A stretch of DNA of 20,386 bases. Source: Coemansia sp. RSA 922. Lineage: Eukaryota; Kickxellomycota; Kickxellomycetes; Kickxellales; Kickxellaceae. Shown piece after piece: positions 16,606 through 20,386 of this stretch (position 1 is its first letter; each line of letters starts with the position of its first letter). The position numbers were made by a program, and so were the translations under genes. Under the pieces are notes generated by a model. It was not told where the DNA came from and did no database searches. It saw nothing but the letters and a program-made list of their open reading frames with translations. The stretch is from positions 1 to 20,386 of the forward strand of contig JANBQS010000348.1 of assembly GCA_027577415.1 (NCBI GenBank), in the 5' to 3' direction.

Positions 16606-17880
16606 TTAAAAGGGAATTTTGGCGATCGAACTCTGATCATAGTATGTCGTAGTCTGCTCCGAATCCACAACTGATCCAGTGGGACGTACTCGTGCCAATT
16701 CCCAAGTATTAGTATCGCTAATTCTTCTAACCACTACAAACATACCCAACGAACCCAAAGTCGCCAGCCCCGCGCCCAGATACATTGGCCAGTGACCTTC
16801 ACACGCCGAGGCAGCCAGGGATCCAAGCCCAGGAACAACAAGCATATTAACGCCAACAAACCTAGCCGTAACCTCGACATCATTACTCAGTGACCCAATA
16901 ACCCAGCCCGAAAACAAAAACACACAAGAAACCGCCATACCATTCACAACCACCGCCGAATAAAACAACGCCTTCAACTCTTTCTCGTTATTCAGTACGG
17001 CCATAGCCACCACGCAAATAGCCAACATAATACTGGTAACAATAAACCCGTACAGCCCACGCGTACGTCGACAGGAAGACCCAATATCCAAAAGAAAACC
17101 GAGAACTAGTACTCCGCACAAAGATCCGCCGTTGTAGAGGAGTACTGAGAGGTAGTCAGGGAAAGTAATCCTCAGAGTACCGAGTAAAAACGGGTTACAA
17201 AACATATAAGGAACAACAAGCGCCATACTCCGAGTCCAAAGACAATAACCCAACCCACGTATCTCCCCGCCAAAATCTACGCGACCCTGTGCCACGACAT
17301 AGACACCTGAATCCCGAACCACACCACCAACAGGTGCCACCCACGGAGCAATACCCAAAGCCACGCAACAAGCCGCCAGTCTCGTCCACGCCGCCTCTTT
17401 CCCTGCCCTCGGATTCCGCAACAAAACTTGGCCCAAGGTCAGCGACAAGTTGACCAGAAATTGGAACATCGCCAGGACCCGCGCCTTCCGCCGCTCCCGC
17501 GGGTACGTCAGCATAATAGTTACCAGACATACTGTCAGTATAGTGTGACCAATATCCTCTATAACCAATAAAGCCACATACCACCGCCCGCCGCCATTAT
17601 ACTGACTTACAACAAGTCCAATAGAGTATATGATGCCAGTGAGACTCCCAAACAGCAGAACACAGCGTGGGCCGGCCACGTTTGTTGTCACAATACCGAA
17701 CACTCCAGAAACACTAATCACTAATTGGCATGGCCACGACGTACGGTATAAACTTATAGCCTCTTGTTTCTCTTCAAGTAAAGTAAAGGCGCTGGGACTA
17801 ACTACGTTTGATACACCCAGTAATACGAGTACATATGCCATGACTATAGCCAACTGTGCCTGTGGACTGCGATACCGCAT
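16606..17880 (-). CDS. UNC93-like (MFS-type) membrane protein, copy 2 (424 aa)
   Basis: Shares with copy 1 the family marks MRYRSPQAQ (1-9), YPRERRKARVLAMF (126-139), VVRDSGVYVV (187-196), VVPYMFCNPFLLG (222-234), SCRRTRGLYGF (269-279), GWVIGSLSNDVEVTARFVG (325-343) and the end motif ISDTNTWELARVRP. Hydrophobic segments number about 11-12. It is 44 residues shorter than copy 1, partly because copy 1 has a longer loop near residues 300-325 and longer tail. Start at 17880 is the first ATG and gives the family N-terminus. Its stop lies 137 nt upstream of the HIBCH start on the same strand. Cargo unknown. Confidence 0.85.
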   Translation of the reverse strand: MRYRSPQAQLAIVMAYVLVLLGVSNVVSPSAFTLLEEKQEAISLYRTSWPCQLVISVSGVFGIVTTNVAGPRCVLLFGSLTGIIYSIGLVVSQYNGGGRWYVALLVIEDIGHTILTVCLVTIMLTYPRERRKARVLAMFQFLVNLSLTLGQVLLRNPRAGKEAAWTRLAACCVALGIAPWVAPVGGVVRDSGVYVVAQGRVDFGGEIRGLGYCLWTRSMALVVPYMFCNPFLLGTLRITFPDYLSVLLYNGGSLCGVLVLGFLLDIGSSCRRTRGLYGFIVTSIMLAICVVAMAVLNNEKELKALFYSAVVVNGMAVSCVFLFSGWVIGSLSNDVEVTARFVGVNMLVVPGLGSLAASACEGHWPMYLGAGLATLGSLGMFVVVRRISDTNTWELARVRPTGSVVDSEQTTTYYDQSSIAKIPF

Positions 17881-18425
17881 ATTAAAAAGAAAACAAAAAA
17901 TAATTGACTATTGAAAAACTAAAATATCCAAGCAAACAAACTTTGTTCACTTTCCCCCCTTTGGACAGTCGCGTGTCTTTTTCTGGGAACTTGAAAAATA
18001 GGTTATCCAATCGGAGATTACAATATCCACTGACAATAGCTCTAAAAAAAGGAGGGAGAAGAGGGAGCAATTGTGTAGTTGCCGAAGTTTTCGGATGGCG
18101 AAAGTAGGGATACCACTTTTTTTGGAGTCTGACACAAGTACAATATGTTTTATTCATGCTACCTGAATACCTTGGTAAAGCTGGCTAGGTTAGGACATGA
18201 GAGAATGATAATATATTGGTTGTACTTTAATGTTTTGACTACAGCAAAACATAAAAACTAGGAAATCTTCACACAGAGGCAAACTATAAACACGAAGGCG
18301 CTCTCAACTCCTGATAGTCATCCACCACACATGCTATTCCATTTTCAAAGTGGCAGTTTAGCTGGCTGCCTGACATTCTCAAGCATTCTGAATGACAATT
18401 CTTCAATTTGACTATTTTAACTTCC
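17881..18425. other. Spacer with an unexplained Cys-rich frame
   Basis: The left part is the presumed promoter of UNC93-like copy 2, without a clear TATA box. At 18284-18448 on the minus strand there is a 54-codon frame without stops that overlaps the end of the next gene in another frame; it is Cys-rich and is discussed as a finding. Otherwise nothing is seen. Confidence 0.4.
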
Positions 18426-18785
18426 TTATTCGAATTTATAAGGGAATGTTGCTAGGTATTCACCCAGCCAGTTATTCCCCTCGGCCACGAGAATGCCTGC
18501 TTCTCTGGCTGCATTCTCTAGCGGGGCAACACGTTTGGGGTGTAGAATCACCACTTTAAAATTTTCCGCAATATTTCCTTGACGATGCTGGGTGGTTTCA
18601 CCTGATATAGAATAAATGAATGTATTCTTATGAATCTCACCTCCCACTCTAGCTTTTATACGATCTACCTTAGATTTATATTTGACACCAGACTGAGCCT
18701 CTTCAGTGACCAGATGCTGAATGCACAGTTTGTCATAGGGATCGTTTGCAAACGTAAATGCCATTACCTGGTGTCCAGTCGACAT
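18426..18785 (-). CDS. Unrecognised protein family, paralogue A (119 aa)
   Basis: I do not recognise the family. The product aligns without gaps to the protein at 19701-20081 over residues 1-110. Shared positions include Phe10, AND (13-15), Leu20-Cys21, Leu25, Phe56-Ile57, GETT (62-65), Gly70, Ile72, FK (76-77), His82, Val86, Gly97 and NWLGEY (105-110). No signal peptide or membrane segment is visible; the pattern of short hydrophobic stretches (FKVVILH) suggests an alpha/beta globular protein. After NWLGEY the tail is only nine residues, shorter than in B. A TATA-like TATTTAAG lies about 105 nt upstream inside a block conserved with B. Codon use is AT-rich like the spacers. Confidence 0.7.
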   Translation of the reverse strand: MSTGHQVMAFTFANDPYDKLCIQHLVTEEAQSGVKYKSKVDRIKARVGGEIHKNTFIYSISGETTQHRQGNIAENFKVVILHPKRVAPLENAAREAGILVAEGNNWLGEYLATFPYKFE

Positions 18786-18884
18786 TATTAATCAGTGCAG
18801 CAGTTAAAAGTAAAAAGAAATGCTATAAACGAGTAGTGTATATTTGTTCGAAGGTAAGAAAGGAAATAATGGATGGAGCGGGAC

Positions 18885-18915
18885 AGCTGCTTAAATAGGT
18901 CTGCCCAGATGTGCT
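18885..18915 (-). promoter_or_regulatory. Conserved 31-nt promoter block of paralogue A
   Basis: On the minus strand it reads AGCACATCTGG, then a variable base, CAGAC, a variable base, then TATTTAAGCAGCT. It matches 29 of 31 positions in the block at 20184-20214. The TATTTAA core is about 105 nt before the ATG. The identity exceeds that of the coding regions, which points to a selected regulatory sequence or a recent conversion event. Confidence 0.7.
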
Positions 18916-19631
18916 AAGAGATGGAAAAAAGGGGAATAGTTCTGCTCTTTTTTGCTCCTTCCTCTTATCCGCCCCAAATAATTTTTTGTTTCTTTGCAAA
19001 CATGTCGTGTGTGTGGCGTCGAATGTTATCAGGAATGATGTGACCAGCAATCCAACCGCATTACACGCACATGGACAATTGAAAGTGTAATTACGTATTC
19101 GCTAGTGCCTATTTATGACACTCAGCCATTGCCCAATTAGATTAGACGGACCTTAATTTCTTATACTGGGATGTTACCAGCGTAAAAAGACATTGTATTT
19201 TTTACTATACTACTTTTAACATGGAAATAAGAGACTAGGCAATACTTGGAAAATGGAAATAATGCGCCAGACTAATAGAGTTACATCTGGTAGAATTGTC
19301 GCTACTACTTTGCATGTAACACATTAGTCCCTGTTAACTAAAGACGTTAGAGGCTAAAGGTAGAATATATAAGAAATTCAATTCGACTTATATCTAGTTT
19401 GTTGCTATGGTCGTGTAGGGCATTATATATATTTGTATGTATAGTCCTTCAACACGTTCAATGACACAACAAACTAAGGGTAAAAGGAGCTTCGATGAAC
19501 ATCATTTGGGTTTACAATGTTAAACTTGACAGTATCCACCAAAGAATTTGTTGGAATTACATAGCTTTTCCTTATATTCATTGTCACGCAGAATTAGTCA
19601 AGATCACTGGATCGGCGAATTGGGCAAGGGT

Positions 19632-19648
19632 CTGCGGCTTAGCCGCAG
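19632..19648. repeat. Perfect short inverted repeat
   Basis: CTGCGGC and GCCGCAG flank a TTA loop: a 7-bp GC-rich stem in AT-rich surroundings. It lies about 50 nt beyond the stop of paralogue B, so it could form a hairpin in the 3' end of that transcript. No run of T follows in a way that would matter for a eukaryotic gene. Confidence 0.5.
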
Positions 19649-19700
19649 TAGAACGTTGTTATTTAAAAAGAGTTTATTGTTGTTTACAAAATAGAACTCT

Positions 19701-20081
19701 TTATCTTCTCTTTATATTTATCGGAATACATTTTAGTATCACATTCATTATATACTCGCCTAGCCAATTTTTGTTTACACCATTATCGAATCCTTTACTC
19801 TTGGCTTCATTTGTTAGGAACTGAACGTTGTCGTCATGAATAATAATCATCTTAAAATCGCCAGTGATATGTCCTTTACAATACCCAGTGGTTTCACCGT
19901 CAAATACAATGAACACGGAATACTCATGATACATTATTATTTCTATTTTATTCGCAATATCTACTGCTTGATCCATAAACCCGCCTTCATGTGGATATTG
20001 AATACCCAAAGTTTGTAAGCACAAGCCGTCATTGCCATCGTTTGCATAGAGAAATACTTCCATTTGATATCTATCCGCCAT
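19701..20081 (-). CDS. Unrecognised protein family, paralogue B (126 aa)
   Basis: Same unrecognised family as the protein at 18426-18785, with an ungapped alignment to residue 110. Particular to this copy are DGETTGYCKGHITGDFKM (61-78) and NKNWLGEY (103-110). After NWLGEY the tail is 16 residues, hydrophobic then basic (IPINIKRR at the end). Start ATG at 20081 is fixed by the alignment (MADRYQM against MSTGHQV). The leader GTTAATCAGTG upstream of the ATG is close to the one in A (TTAATCAGTG). The 31-nt promoter block lies about 105 nt upstream. No catalytic motif is clear. Confidence 0.72.
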   Translation of the reverse strand: MADRYQMEVFLYANDGNDGLCLQTLGIQYPHEGGFMDQAVDIANKIEIIMYHEYSVFIVFDGETTGYCKGHITGDFKMIIIHDDNVQFLTNEAKSKGFDNGVNKNWLGEYIMNVILKCIPINIKRR

Positions 20082-20183
20082 TGTTAATCAGTGTAACAGT
20101 TGAGAGCAAAAAAACTATTAGTGAGGAATGTAGAATTGGTAGGAAATAAAGAAAGAGAGGATGGAGGGGAAGGAGCAGAACAG

Positions 20184-20214
20184 AGCTGCTTAAATAAGTC
20201 TGTCCAGATGTGCT
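20184..20214 (-). promoter_or_regulatory. Conserved 31-nt promoter block of paralogue B
   Basis: Second copy of the block, with TATTTAAG as the TATA-like core, about 108 nt before the ATG at 20081. It differs from the first copy at two positions only. Beyond the block the two promoters share looser GC/pyrimidine tracts. Confidence 0.7.
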
Positions 20215-20386
20215 GGGAAGCGCGAGAAATGGGAAAATTTTCTTTTGTCGCTGCTTCTCCAACCCACGCAAAAAGGAGACTTTTGCTTTATTGAAAATAT
20301 TTTTTCCTGTCGTCATAGCTTGAAAAACTGCCTTGCTTGCTAAAATCTGTTGGGAAGGGGAAGGGGGAAATTCTGCTTTTTTCGCT
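20215..20386. other. Right edge, upstream of paralogue B
   Basis: No gene is seen. The last 25 nt (TTCTGCTTTTTTCGCT) resemble the upstream tract of paralogue A (TTCTGCTCTTTTTTGCT near 18940), which would be expected if the duplicated unit repeats again beyond the window. Confidence 0.3.

Larger units (their letters stand above)
18786..19700. other. AT-rich spacer between the two paralogues
   Basis: The left 130 nt form the leader and promoter of paralogue A. The rest holds short frames only. A TATA-like TATATAAG at 19365 (plus) is followed by ATGs that open 3-20 codons. The plus-strand frame from 19495 to 19824 runs through the hairpin and into paralogue B antisense, and has no protein-like features. 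Confidence 0.45.

Noticed and set aside
19495..19824. 109-codon plus-strand frame near paralogue B
   Set aside because: Its 3' half is antisense to paralogue B and the rest has no protein-like pattern.

Overview
The window looks like nuclear DNA from a fungus, probably an early-diverging one. This is inferred from gene content and gene structure, not from any marker gene. It combines AT-rich spacers, TATA boxes at a steady distance ahead of short genes, small GT-AG introns (78 nt in two genes), and two fungal-type UNC93-like membrane proteins. It also carries an RFWD3-type RING/WD40 ligase and a JmjN-JmjC-PHD-ePHD demethylase. No rRNA, tRNA, CRISPR, transposase or viral gene was recognised.

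Region 1 (1-1250) is a tandem repeat of about 511 nt. Each unit carries one tiny gene of 34-37 codons with a single CxxC-x11-H-x3-C zinc finger, most like the zf-C2HC_2 type. Four more single-finger microgenes (38-54 aa) lie at 5552, 6334, 6666 and 6996. All seven are on the + strand; a TATA box is visible ahead of six (the first is cut off by the window edge), and the last three are spaced about 331 nt apart. This cluster is the most unusual content of the window. Region 2 (1851-3606) holds a multi-exon gene for a protein with an N-terminal BRCT domain; its middle exon borders are unresolved. A diverged thioredoxin-fold protein with a Cys-rich tail follows on the minus strand (4000-4527).

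Region 3 (7209-17880) is dense and mostly ordinary. It runs: UNC93-like transporter (minus), CCDC25/Jlp2-like protein (plus), RFWD3-like ubiquitin ligase (minus), KDM4-like histone demethylase (minus), mitochondrial 3-hydroxyisobutyryl-CoA hydrolase (minus, with a presequence exon joined by a 78-nt intron), and a second UNC93-like transporter (minus). The two transporters bracket the conserved block. Region 4 (18426-20386) holds two minus-strand paralogues of an unrecognised family of about 120 aa. They align without gaps over 110 residues and share a 31-nt promoter block that differs at only two positions.

The conserved genes show no common pathway. The accessory parts at both ends (the zinc-finger microgenes and the paired unknown genes) look like lineage-specific, duplicating families around a stable core.
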